DNA of 64,000 bases from contig CAYREX010000013.1 in the NCBI GenBank assembly GCA_964423505.1, positions 1-64,000 on the forward strand. The letters run 5' to 3'. A program made the position numbers and the translations under genes. Origin of the DNA: CAYREX01 sp964423505. GTDB lineage: Bacteria; Fermentibacterota; Fermentibacteria; Fermentibacterales; JCC-6. The notes below the pieces were generated by a model. That model ran no database searches. It was not told where the DNA came from and saw nothing but the letters and a program-made list of their open reading frames with translations. This document shows, in pieces, positions 50,223 to 59,700 of the stretch; the stretch's first letter is position 1, and every line of letters starts with the position of its first letter.

Positions 50223-51419
50223 ATGAGGGGACTGGTAGAGGGGTTCTACGGCAGGCCGTACGGCGAGGAGGGGAGGGCCCGTCTCATCTCGGCGCTCTCG
50301 CCCCTGCCTTCCGCCACCTACCTCTACGCGCCCAAGTGCGACCCCTGCCACAGGCTCCGCTGGAGGGCACCCTGCGGGGAGGGGGAGCGGGCGGCCCTGG
50401 CGAGGAGCATGCGCCGCGCCGCCGGGGTGGGAGTCTCCTTCATCTTCGGCGTGAGCCCCTGGGGGTTCGAGCCGGGCCGGTCGGACGCCGCTCGCCTCCG
50501 GGAGAAGCTCAGCCGAGCGCTCGACGATGGCGCCGCCGGGCTGGCCCTGCTCTTCGACGACGTTCCGGAGAGGGCGGACGCCCGGCTGGCCCGGGCGCAG
50601 CTGGAGCTGGCCGATGAAGCCACCCGTGGCCTGGGATGCCCGGTTGTGCTCTGCCCGTCGGTCTACTGCCTGGAGCTCATGGAGTCGCTCCGCGGCTCAG
50701 CCTACCTGGAGGCCTGGAGGGCGGACTGCCCGGAGCGGTTCGACGTGATGTGGACCGGTGACGGGGTGGTCAGCCGTGAGCTCGGTCCCCCGCAGGTATC
50801 CGCCGGGGCGGGCCTCCTCGGTAGGGAGCCCGTGCTCTGGGACAACCTCCTCGCCGACGACTACGCCCTGCGCCGCATCTACCTGGGGAGCCCGGCGGGG
50901 AGGGTCGGCTCATCCGGCAGGGGCTACCTCCTGAACCCCTCCGAGGTCCTCCCCGTGGCCGTACATGCCGTGGCGGAGATGCTCGGGGCCGAGGGTCTGG
51001 AGCCGACATGGCCCGAGGACATCGGTCCGGAGAGCGCATGGGAGGTTCTCTCCGGCTTCCATCACCTGCCCTGGTCGACGGCCCCGCCGGCTTCGGGGCT
51101 GCTCGACGGTCTGCGACGGCTCCCCCCGGACGGCGGCGTGGACGCGGGGGAGCTCCGGCGGCAGGCTCTCGGGATGGCCGACCGACTGGACCCCCTCGTG
51201 GACCGGCTGCCGGGGATCCGGGGCGGTTTCGACCTGCTGCCCTACGTCATGGACCTCAGGAAGATGCTCAGGTGGACAGCCGGGGCGCTCGACGCCGGTT
51301 CGGACGGATTCGACGCGGAGCTCCGGCGCGCGGCGCTGGGCAGGCTCCCCTGGGAGCACCCGCTGGCCCTGCTGGTGACCAAGCGGACACTGGGGACGGA
51401 GCGGGGAGAGGGGCCATGA
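50223..51419 (+). CDS. GH84-like glycoside hydrolase (beta-N-acetylglucosaminidase/O-GlcNAcase fold)
   Basis: This is a 398-residue protein without a signal peptide, so probably cytoplasmic. It begins with 'GLVEGFYGRPYGEEGRARL', the defining GH84 start, then 'TYLYAPKCDPCHRLRWR'. In the family that second motif normally reads APKDDPYHR, so one Asp and one aromatic residue are both replaced by Cys. The catalytic Asp pair is present in 'LALLFDDVPER'. 'FDVMWTGDGVVS' and 'LWDNLLADDY' are the other conserved sugar-binding elements. GH84 enzymes use substrate-assisted catalysis on N-acetylglucosamine. An intracellular location would suit recycling of peptidoglycan or glycoprotein fragments. Its stop overlaps the ThyX-like start (ATGA). 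Confidence 0.85.
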   Translation: MRGLVEGFYGRPYGEEGRARLISALSPLPSATYLYAPKCDPCHRLRWRAPCGEGERAALARSMRRAAGVGVSFIFGVSPWGFEPGRSDAARLREKLSRALDDGAAGLALLFDDVPERADARLARAQLELADEATRGLGCPVVLCPSVYCLELMESLRGSAYLEAWRADCPERFDVMWTGDGVVSRELGPPQVSAGAGLLGREPVLWDNLLADDYALRRIYLGSPAGRVGSSGRGYLLNPSEVLPVAVHAVAEMLGAEGLEPTWPEDIGPESAWEVLSGFHHLPWSTAPPASGLLDGLRRLPPDGGVDAGELRRQALGMADRLDPLVDRLPGIRGGFDLLPYVMDLRKMLRWTAGALDAGSDGFDAELRRAALGRLPWEHPLALLVTKRTLGTERGEGP

Positions 51420-52717
51420 GGGTTACGCTCGCAGGGTACAACACGGATGTCCAGAACCGCGCCTCGACTCCGGAGACCCTCTCCGCCGCCTACGCCAGGA
51501 TAAGCAGGGACCCGAGGCCGGTGGGCGAGCTCCGCAGGGAGGCCGCCCGGGAGGTCTCGGCGGCCAGGGCCTCCAACCGCAGGATAGTGTTCGGCTTCGG
51601 GCACGGCTCCGTGGCGGAGCACGCGGTCCTCAGCTTCGACGTCACCGGTATCTCCCGGCTGGCGTCGGAGGCGCTCCAGGACTTCAGGCTGGCCAGCTTC
51701 ACCGAGAAGTCCCAGCGCTACGTCCGGCTGGACGGCTCCGACGTGGTCGTCCCGGTGGAGCTCCGGGGGGAGGATGCCGACTCGTTCGCCGGGGCGGCCG
51801 GCAGGCTCTTCGACTCCTACGGTCGGATATACGAGGGGCTGCTCGCTGCCGGCATGCCCGAGTCGGTTGCCCGGGAGGACGCCAGGTACGTCCTTCCGCT
51901 GGCCACTTCGTGCCAGATGGGGATGACCGTCAACGCAAGGGAGCTCGAGCACATGGTGAGGAGGCTGGCGGCCCATCCGGCCGGGGAGGTCCGGGAGCTG
52001 GCGTCCGGGCTCCTCTCCGAGGCTTCGGCGGTCGCGCCCTCGCTGATGAGGTACACCGAGCCCACCCCCATGGACCGCTTCGCGCTCACTCCCTACCCGG
52101 TCTCCGGGGCGCCGGCCGACTCGGGGGAGATGGTCCTGCTCGGCTCCGACGACGACTCGCGGATAGGGGAGGCCCTGCTGGCCAGGTCGCGCGGTATGCC
52201 GCTGCCCCGGGGCTCATGGGAGGGGCTCGGCCCACGCGAGAGGGCGGGGCTTTTCGAGTCGGCCCTGGCGGGGCTCGGTCCGCACGACCCGGTGCCCCGG
52301 GAGTGGGAGCTGCTCCGTGCCGACTTCCGGCTGACGCTCTCCGCCTCGGCCTACGCCCAGCTCAAGAGGCACCGGATCTGTACGAGGCTCGCCTCCGGCT
52401 ACGACCCGGGGCTCGGACTGACGGTCCCGCCCAGCCTGGAGAGGGCGGGGCTCTCTGGCGTACTCCTGGAGGCGGCCGGCGAGGCCGTCGATTCCGCAGC
52501 CGGGCTCGGCTGCCTGCCGGGATACCTCCTCACCAACGCGCACAGAAGGGTGGTGCTGCTCTCCATGAACGGCCGGGCGCTCTATCACTTCTCGAGGCTC
52601 AGGGAGGACCCCCACGCCCAGTGGGACATCAGGCGCCTGGCCGGTCTCATGATGAGGGCGGTATCGGAGAGGGCTCCCCTCTCAATGATGCGTGCCGGGG
52701 GCAGGCAGAGCTTCTAG
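51416..52717 (+). CDS. ThyX-like protein with two tandem flavin-dependent thymidylate synthase domains
   Basis: The 433-residue product is about twice the size of ordinary ThyX. The first half has 'GHGSVAEHAVLSFDVTGISR' and 'LASFTEKSQRYV', clearly ThyX, but the RHR of the signature RHRxxSxNExSxRY reads DFR. The second half has 'YAQLKRHRICTRLASGYDPG', with RHR but without the SxRY part. FAD and dUMP sites in ThyX are built from several subunits, so the two halves could share the work in one chain. It may be the active thymidylate synthase of this organism or a divergent flavoenzyme. It is translationally coupled to the GH84 gene. Confidence 0.75.
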   Translation: MRVTLAGYNTDVQNRASTPETLSAAYARISRDPRPVGELRREAAREVSAARASNRRIVFGFGHGSVAEHAVLSFDVTGISRLASEALQDFRLASFTEKSQRYVRLDGSDVVVPVELRGEDADSFAGAAGRLFDSYGRIYEGLLAAGMPESVAREDARYVLPLATSCQMGMTVNARELEHMVRRLAAHPAGEVRELASGLLSEASAVAPSLMRYTEPTPMDRFALTPYPVSGAPADSGEMVLLGSDDDSRIGEALLARSRGMPLPRGSWEGLGPRERAGLFESALAGLGPHDPVPREWELLRADFRLTLSASAYAQLKRHRICTRLASGYDPGLGLTVPPSLERAGLSGVLLEAAGEAVDSAAGLGCLPGYLLTNAHRRVVLLSMNGRALYHFSRLREDPHAQWDIRRLAGLMMRAVSERAPLSMMRAGGRQSF

Positions 52718-52720
52718 GGA

Positions 52721-52737
52721 GGGGCCTCTGCGGCCCC
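52721..52737. terminator. Short hairpin between convergent genes
   Basis: GGGGCC, loop TCTGC, GGCCCC (52721-52737) fills the 22-base gap between the ThyX-like stop and the convergent propeller-protein stop. There is no T-run. Confidence 0.4.
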
Positions 52738-52739
52738 CG

Positions 52740-55565
52740 TCAGTTGAAGGCCGTCTCGATCGTCCTGGGTGTGCCGAGGACGGTCCCGGAGGAGGGCGTC
52801 AGCTTCAGCAGTACCCCTCCGCTCCTTCCGCCCAGGTCGAGGCTGTAGTGCCACTCCACCTCTCCCTCGTAGGAAGAGGGATGCCTGCCCAGAAGGTCCC
52901 CGGCGACGGTGGCCTCGCTCCAGGTCTCGCCTTCGTCTATGCTGTATGTCACCCTAAGGTCCAGCGTCCTCTCCCTGGGGTCGGCCAGCTCGTATGTGAC
53001 GTAGGCCAGCCTGGCATCGGTATCGACCTCCCTGAGCGATGCGTGCATGACCGACGGGACCCTGGAGTTGTCCACCGATATCGGCCCGACAACGTCCGAG
53101 AAGGTGGTGTCGCCGTCGGAGGCGGAGACCCTGAGGTACAGCTCCACGCCCTCCAGCTCTGGTACGTCCTCCGTGCTGTTCCAGTTGATGACCGAGCGGT
53201 AGGCGGAGGGCGGGTATGAGCTCCTGGCGTCCAGACCGTCCGCACGTATCCAGGAGTCGGTGCCGGATATCCTGTACTGCAGCCCGACCTGGACGTTGTC
53301 CGACTCGCCGTCGGTGATGCTCAGCGAGATGGGCACCCTGCCGGAGAAGGAGTCCCAGTCGCCGGGTGAGAGAACCTCCACGGAGGGGGGCTCGTTATTG
53401 TCGACGTGGAACGGTGCGGAGGGTACGGCTATCCCGGTCTCCAGGTCCCGCGGGACCACCCGGAACCTCACCCTGATGCCGTCGTACTCCGGCAGGTCCG
53501 CCTCCGATGCCCAGGTTATCTCGTACTGGTGGGTTCCCACCACCGGCTCCGAGCTGCCGATGACCGTGGCCGGATGCCAGTTGCTCCCGCCGTCGGTGGA
53601 GTACTCGTAGCTGACCTCCAGCGGGTCCTCCTCCGGGTCGGAGAGCCTGACGCCCAGCTCCACATCCCCGCCGACCTCCTCGGAGGGGGCCAGCACCTGT
53701 CCCGAGGGGAGCCTGTCCGTGTCAAGGTGGATGTCGGTTATCACGCTCCAGGGGCCGGGGTCGGCGTCCGCTCCCCTGACCCTGAGGGATATCCCCTCGA
53801 TGTCCGCGTTGCCCAGGTCCTCCACCGCGTACCAGGTGAACGGCTCTCCGTAGAACCAGGGCTCTATCTCCACCGTGCTGCCCCTCAGGTGGGCGTTGTG
53901 CCAGGTCTCGCCGTCGGTGGAGTACTGCGCCTGGAGCTGTATCACGTCTCCCTCCGGGTCCTCCACGGCGTAGTGTATGCTGAACTTGCCGTCGGAGACC
54001 TCCTCCGGGTTGGAGAGGTAGACGGAGGGCGGGATGTTGTTGTCCAGGTGGAAGATGTTCGATATGGCGCTGACGCCGGGCCCCTGGGTCTGGTAGGGGG
54101 TCATCTTCAGCATGCACTCGTACACGTCCGTCCCCGGGAGGTCCTCCTCGCTGTACCAGACCACCTCTCCGCCCCTGTCGGCGAAGTGGGGGGTCTCGGT
54201 CCAGGTGAACCCCGCGTTGGTCGAGTACGCAAGGGTCACGCCGGTGGCGCCCCCGTCCGATATCTCGTAGGGGAGGACGACGTTGCCGGACTGCTCGCCG
54301 GTAAGGGCACCGGCGGTGGCCCTGGGGAGGAAGGAGCTGCCGAAGCACCCGCAGTTGCCCTGGTCGGACATGGCCTGCGGCCAGGGACCGGGGGAGCTGC
54401 CCAGACCGGAGAGCGTCCACGCGGCCAGCCTTCCGGACCGGCCCATGACCACCAGCTCGAGGTGCCCGTCTCCGTCTACGTCGCCGGCCGCAGGGGGATG
54501 CGCCATGGACTGGCCCAGGTCGGCCGGGTAGCCCTCGAGGCTCCTCCCCTCCGCGTTCCATGCGTACACGAGCCCGTCGGAGCAACCGACTATGACCGCC
54601 ATGCCGTAATGGGTCCTGGCGATTATCGGCGCGGTGGGCCTGCCGCCTATCCTGTTCGGCCACCTCCAGGTGCCGGCCAGGCTCCCGTCGCCGTCTATCA
54701 GCGTGACCGTGCTGTCCACGGTCGAGACGGCCACCTGGAGCCCCTCGATGTCCGGATCCAGCCTTCCTATGGCCACCGGCCCCCTGGTAGTGCGGTCGTC
54801 GAGGAAGAAGGGCCAGCCGTCCAGCCTGCTCCCGCTGCTCCTCACGGCGTACAGCCTGCCGTTGTAGGTTGCCACGACGACGTCGCCCAGGCCGTCTGCG
54901 TCTATGTCGCCGGTTACCGGTACCGAGCCGGAGGAGTAACCCGTGTCGACCGGCCATCCCGGGAGCACGGAGCCGTCCGGGGCCAGGACGTAGACATCGG
55001 TGGAGACCAGCCCGCAGACCAGGCCGTAACCGTACCCGCCGCCCAGGGAGAGCTGGGAGGGTTGCCACTGCAGCTGTGCGGGGAGGGTGGCAGGCCAGCC
55101 GTCGGCGTTGGAGCCGTCGAGCTCCAGAAGATGTACCCTTGCGTCGGCGGTGCCGAAGGCCACCTCCGGCTCGCCGTCGTCATCCAGGTCTACGACGGAT
55201 ACGCCGGACACTATGGACGGTCCGACGAAGACCGGCCAGCCCGGCGCCTCGCTGCCGTCATGGTATACGGCGTGCACGGAGCCCTCGTTGTCCGGGAAGA
55301 CGACCAGGTCCCTGCCCTCCGGTGTCCTGCAGCCGGCCGGTCTCTTGGTGACGCCCTCGTCCGCAGCGACGGGGAAGCCCGGGAGAGCCGCGCCGTCGCC
55401 GTCCCAGCCTCCCAGCCCGTGGTCGCCCATGGGGACGAAGATGGCCATCGCGCCGTCGCCCCTCTCGGCCAGCAGCGCTCCGTTCATCGGGGTATAGGGG
55501 AGCTGGACCTCCCACTCCGGGACCTGGGCCGTGGACATGAGCAGCACAAGGGTGAAGAAGCTCAA
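52740..55565 (-). CDS. Very large secreted beta-propeller protein with repeated Ig-like domains
   Basis: The 941-residue product starts at TTG 55565 with GGAGGTG five bases upstream. A signal-peptide-like leader (LSFFTLVLLMSTAQV) is followed by a propeller of FG-GAP/PQQ-like blades at about 20-400. Its repeats contain 'GWPV', 'LDDDGEPEVAFGT', 'IDADGLGDVVVAT' and 'VDGDGHLELVVMG'. Then come about five related beta-sandwich modules (about 410-941) with 'YSTDGG..W' and 'VDNN.PPSV' phrases, resembling fibronectin/Ig-type 'sequence-structure' repeats. Unlike the other exported proteins here it lacks the FlgD-like end. It is probably an extracellular adhesin or binding protein. The promoter-like site at 55602-55631 diverges from the motor operon. 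Confidence 0.7.
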   Translation of the reverse strand: MSFFTLVLLMSTAQVPEWEVQLPYTPMNGALLAERGDGAMAIFVPMGDHGLGGWDGDGAALPGFPVAADEGVTKRPAGCRTPEGRDLVVFPDNEGSVHAVYHDGSEAPGWPVFVGPSIVSGVSVVDLDDDGEPEVAFGTADARVHLLELDGSNADGWPATLPAQLQWQPSQLSLGGGYGYGLVCGLVSTDVYVLAPDGSVLPGWPVDTGYSSGSVPVTGDIDADGLGDVVVATYNGRLYAVRSSGSRLDGWPFFLDDRTTRGPVAIGRLDPDIEGLQVAVSTVDSTVTLIDGDGSLAGTWRWPNRIGGRPTAPIIARTHYGMAVIVGCSDGLVYAWNAEGRSLEGYPADLGQSMAHPPAAGDVDGDGHLELVVMGRSGRLAAWTLSGLGSSPGPWPQAMSDQGNCGCFGSSFLPRATAGALTGEQSGNVVLPYEISDGGATGVTLAYSTNAGFTWTETPHFADRGGEVVWYSEEDLPGTDVYECMLKMTPYQTQGPGVSAISNIFHLDNNIPPSVYLSNPEEVSDGKFSIHYAVEDPEGDVIQLQAQYSTDGETWHNAHLRGSTVEIEPWFYGEPFTWYAVEDLGNADIEGISLRVRGADADPGPWSVITDIHLDTDRLPSGQVLAPSEEVGGDVELGVRLSDPEEDPLEVSYEYSTDGGSNWHPATVIGSSEPVVGTHQYEITWASEADLPEYDGIRVRFRVVPRDLETGIAVPSAPFHVDNNEPPSVEVLSPGDWDSFSGRVPISLSITDGESDNVQVGLQYRISGTDSWIRADGLDARSSYPPSAYRSVINWNSTEDVPELEGVELYLRVSASDGDTTFSDVVGPISVDNSRVPSVMHASLREVDTDARLAYVTYELADPRERTLDLRVTYSIDEGETWSEATVAGDLLGRHPSSYEGEVEWHYSLDLGGRSGGVLLKLTPSSGTVLGTPRTIETAFN

Positions 55566-55601
55566 GCGGACACCTCCGGGGAACCATCGAATGCCTTTCG
55601 C

Positions 55602-55631
55602 ATATTATCCGATGAAGGAAAGGGAAGTCAA
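55602..55631 (-). promoter_or_regulatory. Putative promoter of the large propeller protein, TTGACT-18-TAATAT
   Basis: On the minus strand TTGACT (55631-55626) is 18 bases from TAATAT (55607-55602); GATAAT at spacing 16 is an alternative. The site is about 40 bases before the TTG start. Confidence 0.5.
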
Positions 55632-55663
55632 GCTGATGCGTTCCCGGCCAGAGGAAGCAGAGG

Positions 55664-55692
55664 TTGACTCCCGCCCATGCTGTGCGAATAAT
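55664..55692 (+). promoter_or_regulatory. Putative promoter of the motor operon, TTGACT-17-AATAAT
   Basis: TTGACT (55664-55669) is 17 bases from AATAAT (55687-55692), about 85 bases before the first gene of the operon. It faces away from the similar site at 55602-55631, only 32 bases off. Confidence 0.5.
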
Positions 55693-55776
55693 CGAATCCG
55701 ATGGCGCGCGTCGTCCGAGCGGCTCAGCGTGCCGCTGGTCAGAGGGGTCCGGAGGTAGTTTGGAGTTGGAGAGGGT

Positions 55777-56718
55777 ATGAGGATATCTGCTCTGTTGGTT
55801 CTGGCAATCGCACTCATCGCCTGTGCGGGCTCTCTCCCGTTCTCCAGGCCGGGCGTGCTGGACACGCCGGACGCCTACGTCCTTGAGCACACCGAGGTCC
55901 AGGCCGAGCTGGCCGCGTCAGCCTACTCCGTGGAGGACTCCGCGGGCAGCAGCAACAGCGAGTTCATGGTGACCGGCCATCTGGACATAGGTCTCTTCAG
56001 GTACGGTCAGATAGGGGTCTCCTACCTGGGCGAGGGAGGCCTGGCGGGCAACATCAAGGTCGCCATCCTCCACGAGGGGATAGGGTCCCCCGCGTTCGCC
56101 ATAGGTCTCGAGAACATGACCGGCGAGGAGCAGATCGAGTGCTTCAAGGTCGAGGGACCGGACGGCGAGGAGATATTCTACCCCTACCGGCACGACCAGA
56201 ACTGGTCGGCCTACGGGGTCGTCTCCAAGGACATGAGCTACCTCCTCGGCATACCTGTGACGGCAAGCCTAGGTATAGGCATAGGCAGGTTCGTCGGAGT
56301 CATCGAAGAGGGTGCCCTCGGAATCGGCAGCTCCATCGGGAACGGCATCTTCGGCTCCGTGGTAGTGCGACCAACCGACGGGCTCTCCATCTCGATGGAG
56401 CAGGACGGCCGCGACCTGAACTTCGGGGCCAGCTACGACATCAACGAGTACATTGGAGTACAGTTCGCCTGGGCGGAGCTCGAGCAGGCGGTCTTCCCGC
56501 CGGAGGGGCAGGACAGGACTGACGTAATGCAGAACTCGAAGGTCACCATCGGCGTCACCTCCACCTTCGGCCCTCTCTTCGGTGCGGACAGGCTCGCGCT
56601 TGAACGGGAGCAGCAGCGGATAGAGAGGGCCAGGCAGAGGCTCCAGGAGCTGGAGGACAGGAGAAGGGCTGCCGAGGCGGAGCTTCAGGTACTGCAGGAT
56701 CTGCTCGAGAACCGCTGA
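55777..56718 (+). CDS. Exported beta-barrel-like protein with C-terminal coiled coil
   Basis: This 313-residue protein starts at ATG 55777 behind GGAGAGGG. A signal peptide (MRISALLVLAIALIACAGSL) precedes about 240 residues of barrel-like alternating strands ('LDIGLFRYGQIGVSYLGEGG', 'VTASLGIGIGRFVGVI', 'LSISMEQDGRDLNFGASYDI'). A highly charged coiled coil of about 45 residues (about 270-313, 'LEREQQRIERARQRLQELED') ends the chain. The coiled coil would project into the periplasm or bundle with partners. As first gene of the ExbB/ExbD operon, it could be the outer-membrane station of the machine. I know no family name. Confidence 0.65.
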   Translation: MRISALLVLAIALIACAGSLPFSRPGVLDTPDAYVLEHTEVQAELAASAYSVEDSAGSSNSEFMVTGHLDIGLFRYGQIGVSYLGEGGLAGNIKVAILHEGIGSPAFAIGLENMTGEEQIECFKVEGPDGEEIFYPYRHDQNWSAYGVVSKDMSYLLGIPVTASLGIGIGRFVGVIEEGALGIGSSIGNGIFGSVVVRPTDGLSISMEQDGRDLNFGASYDINEYIGVQFAWAELEQAVFPPEGQDRTDVMQNSKVTIGVTSTFGPLFGADRLALEREQQRIERARQRLQELEDRRRAAEAELQVLQDLLENR

Positions 56719-56735
56719 CGGAGCGGACTGCTTAT

Positions 56736-59700
56736 ATGAGGAACACGCTGCTCTCGGCTCTGCTGGTGCTGCTCGTTCCCGCCCTCTCTCCGGCGCAGGA
56801 CGAGACCGCACCCCTGCAGGACACCACCTCCACGCCGGAGGCGGTATCTGCCAGCCACCTTCTGCAGCAGGCCCAGTCCGAGCTGGAGGAGCTGGAGGAG
56901 CAGATAGCCCGCGAGGAAGCGAGGCTGGCCCGCATCCAGTCCCAGCTCGTTGCCCTCAGGCGGCAGCACGCCATGCTCTCCAGCGCCGAGAGCGCATTCC
57001 TCCTCGGAGAGGAGCTCTACCTATCCGGGTCCATCGTGTGGGCCCGTGACGCCTTCCGGTCAGTCATAGACAACTTCCCCGAGTCGGTCTACTACGACGA
57101 GGCCCTCTTCAGACTGGAGCTCATATCCTTCGAGCTTCAGGACTACGAGGGGGCCCTTACCTACTACGACTCCCTGAGCGCTGTCGCACCGGGCTTCCCG
57201 AACCTGGACCTGGCCCAGATAGCCGCCGGCCTCTCAGCCTACAACATGAGCGAGTTCGGCCGGGCCCGGCAGCTCTACGACCTGGTCTCTCCCGCCGGTC
57301 AGTACGGCGCCCTGGCCGAGTACCTGAGGGCGGTAGCATACGTCGAGGAGGGGGACCGGGAGGCGGCCAGGAGCACCCTGGAGGGCATCCTGGGAGGCAG
57401 CGGAGCCGAGGGGGCGGACACCGGCCTGATGGACCGGGTCAGGATAGCGCTTGCCCAGTTGCAGGTCGACGAGGGCGACTTCGACGCAGCGGTCCAGAGC
57501 TACTCCCGGGTGTCGCCGTTCAGCCCCTACTACGACGTGGCCATGCTCGGCAAGGTATGGACATTCATGCGCCAGGGCAGGTACCAGGAGGCCTACAACC
57601 TCGCGGAGCGGGTTCGACAGGAGGTCCCCGCCTCCGACCTGATATCCGAGTTCGAGCTGGCGATGGCCAACTGCGCTCTGGGTGCGGAGGACCTGGAGAT
57701 GGCCGTCACCATGTACGAGGACCTGCTGGACCAGTACATGGACGTCAGCGACAGCTACGACCTCTTCCTCTCCGGCGACTCCCTCACATACGAGGAGTTC
57801 GACCAGGAACGGGAGCGGCTGGATCGCATCCGCATAGGGCTGGCCGAGCTCAAGCAGGAGGCGTACACCCAGGGCGACCTCGAGCTGGTGGAGCTGATAG
57901 AGGAGGAGGAGGAGGCGCTCAGGCAGCTCTTCGTCGAGATAAGCAGCCTGGAGGCGGCCCTGGCACTACCGGTGGAGCTTGACTCCGAGACCATGGAGCA
58001 GGAGCTCACCAGGCTCATCCAGGTGAGCAGGTCCAACACCGAGATGCTGGCGGTCTCCGTGGACGAGGTCCATGCGCTCGCACAGGAGCAGGGAACCACC
58101 CAGGACGTCGAGGACGTCGAGGAGATAGACGAGGAGGTCGAGCGCATAAGGCTCGCCCTGCAGGACCTCTCCACGAAGTTCGAGGGCGGGATGACCCGGG
58201 GGCACGACTGGGTCCAGGAGACGCAGTACGGCATAGCCGTCGCGACCTACATGGAGAGGGAGCTGAAGCGGGACTCGCTGGACTACCTGGGCGCCTACTA
58301 CAGGAACCGGATGCAGGAGGCGCTCGACGGGGGCGACTCGGTGACCGCCGCCAGGCTCGACAGCATGCGCAGCAGGGAGATAACCGCTCTCAACGAGCGG
58401 ATAGACGAAGCGGCAATCGTCAGCGCCGGCTACTTCGAGGACTACCTGGCAACCTATCCCGAGTCCAGGTTCACGCCGGACGTCCTGGTCCGGCTGGCCC
58501 AGCTCTACTACGACATAGACAACCTCGCCCACAGCCAGCAGCAGGCTGCGGTCGCCGGCGAGGAGTACATACCGGAGGACTACACCAGGTCCATCGAGCT
58601 CTACGAGAGGGTGCTGAACAACCACCCGGGCAGCGAGGTCGAGGACGTCGCGCTCTACTCCCTCGGCTACTGCCTCGAGGCCATGATGGACTTCGACGGC
58701 GCCGTCGAGAGCTACAAGGAGGTCCTGGAGAGGTTCCCGGAGAGCGACCTGGCGGCCGAGTGCAACATCAGAGTCGGCAACTACTACTTCGACATGCTCG
58801 ACTACTCGAACGCCGAGACCTACTTCGACAGGATACTGGACTACCCGAACACCAGCCCCAACCTCTACCAGCACGGCCTGTACAAGCTTGGGTGGACCCT
58901 CTACCTGAACAAGGACTTCGACAGGTCGATAGCCGTGTTCAGCTACCTGCTGCAGGACGACCGGAACATAGAGGACATCGGCATCGAGAGGCGGGGCGAC
59001 ATCCGCATCCTGGACGAGTCCATGGAGTACATGGCCTACGCCTTCCTGGAGATGACCGAGAGCCCCTCCCAGCGGGTGCCCGTCGCCGTCGACTACCTGC
59101 ACACCCTCGAGTCGGACACCACCACGGTGGGAGTCCTGAACCACATGGCCGAGATCTCCAGCGAGCTCACGGACTGGATGACCGCCATAGACGCCTACGA
59201 GGCGCTTCTGGCGGAGGACCCCATGTCGGACCAGGCGCCGGTCTACCAGGTGCAGATAGCCCAGGCGTACGAGGAGATGGGCGAGTACGGACTGGCCGCT
59301 GCGGCCCGGGACGAGCTGGTGACGCAGTACGGCGAGGACAGCGAGTGGGCCTCCGCCGTCGGCAGCGACGAGGCCCTCGCCACCGCCGACTCCCTCAGGG
59401 GCTCCTCCTTCGAGCAGGCCATCCAGTACTACCTCGAGCAGACGGTCACCGCCGAGGGCGACCCGGTCGCCTACGCGGCGGCCAACGAGGCGCTGGTGGA
59501 GCGCATCAACACCTACCTCGACGAGTACGGGAACACCTCGAGAGCGTACGAGTACAGGTTCCACCTCGGAGATGCCTACTACCACCTGGGCGAGTACGTG
59601 AGCGCGGGAGAGACCTACTACCAGGTGGCCCGGGACAGCACCTCCTTCCAGAGGCAGGAGGTCGCCTTGAACAACGCGTTCTCCTCCTACCTCACCGCGT

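Noticed and set aside
53406..55667. Plus-strand open frame of about 750 codons opposite the large propeller protein
   Set aside because: Composition is typical of antisense GC-rich frames. The minus-strand frame has a ribosome-binding site, a leader and propeller repeats.
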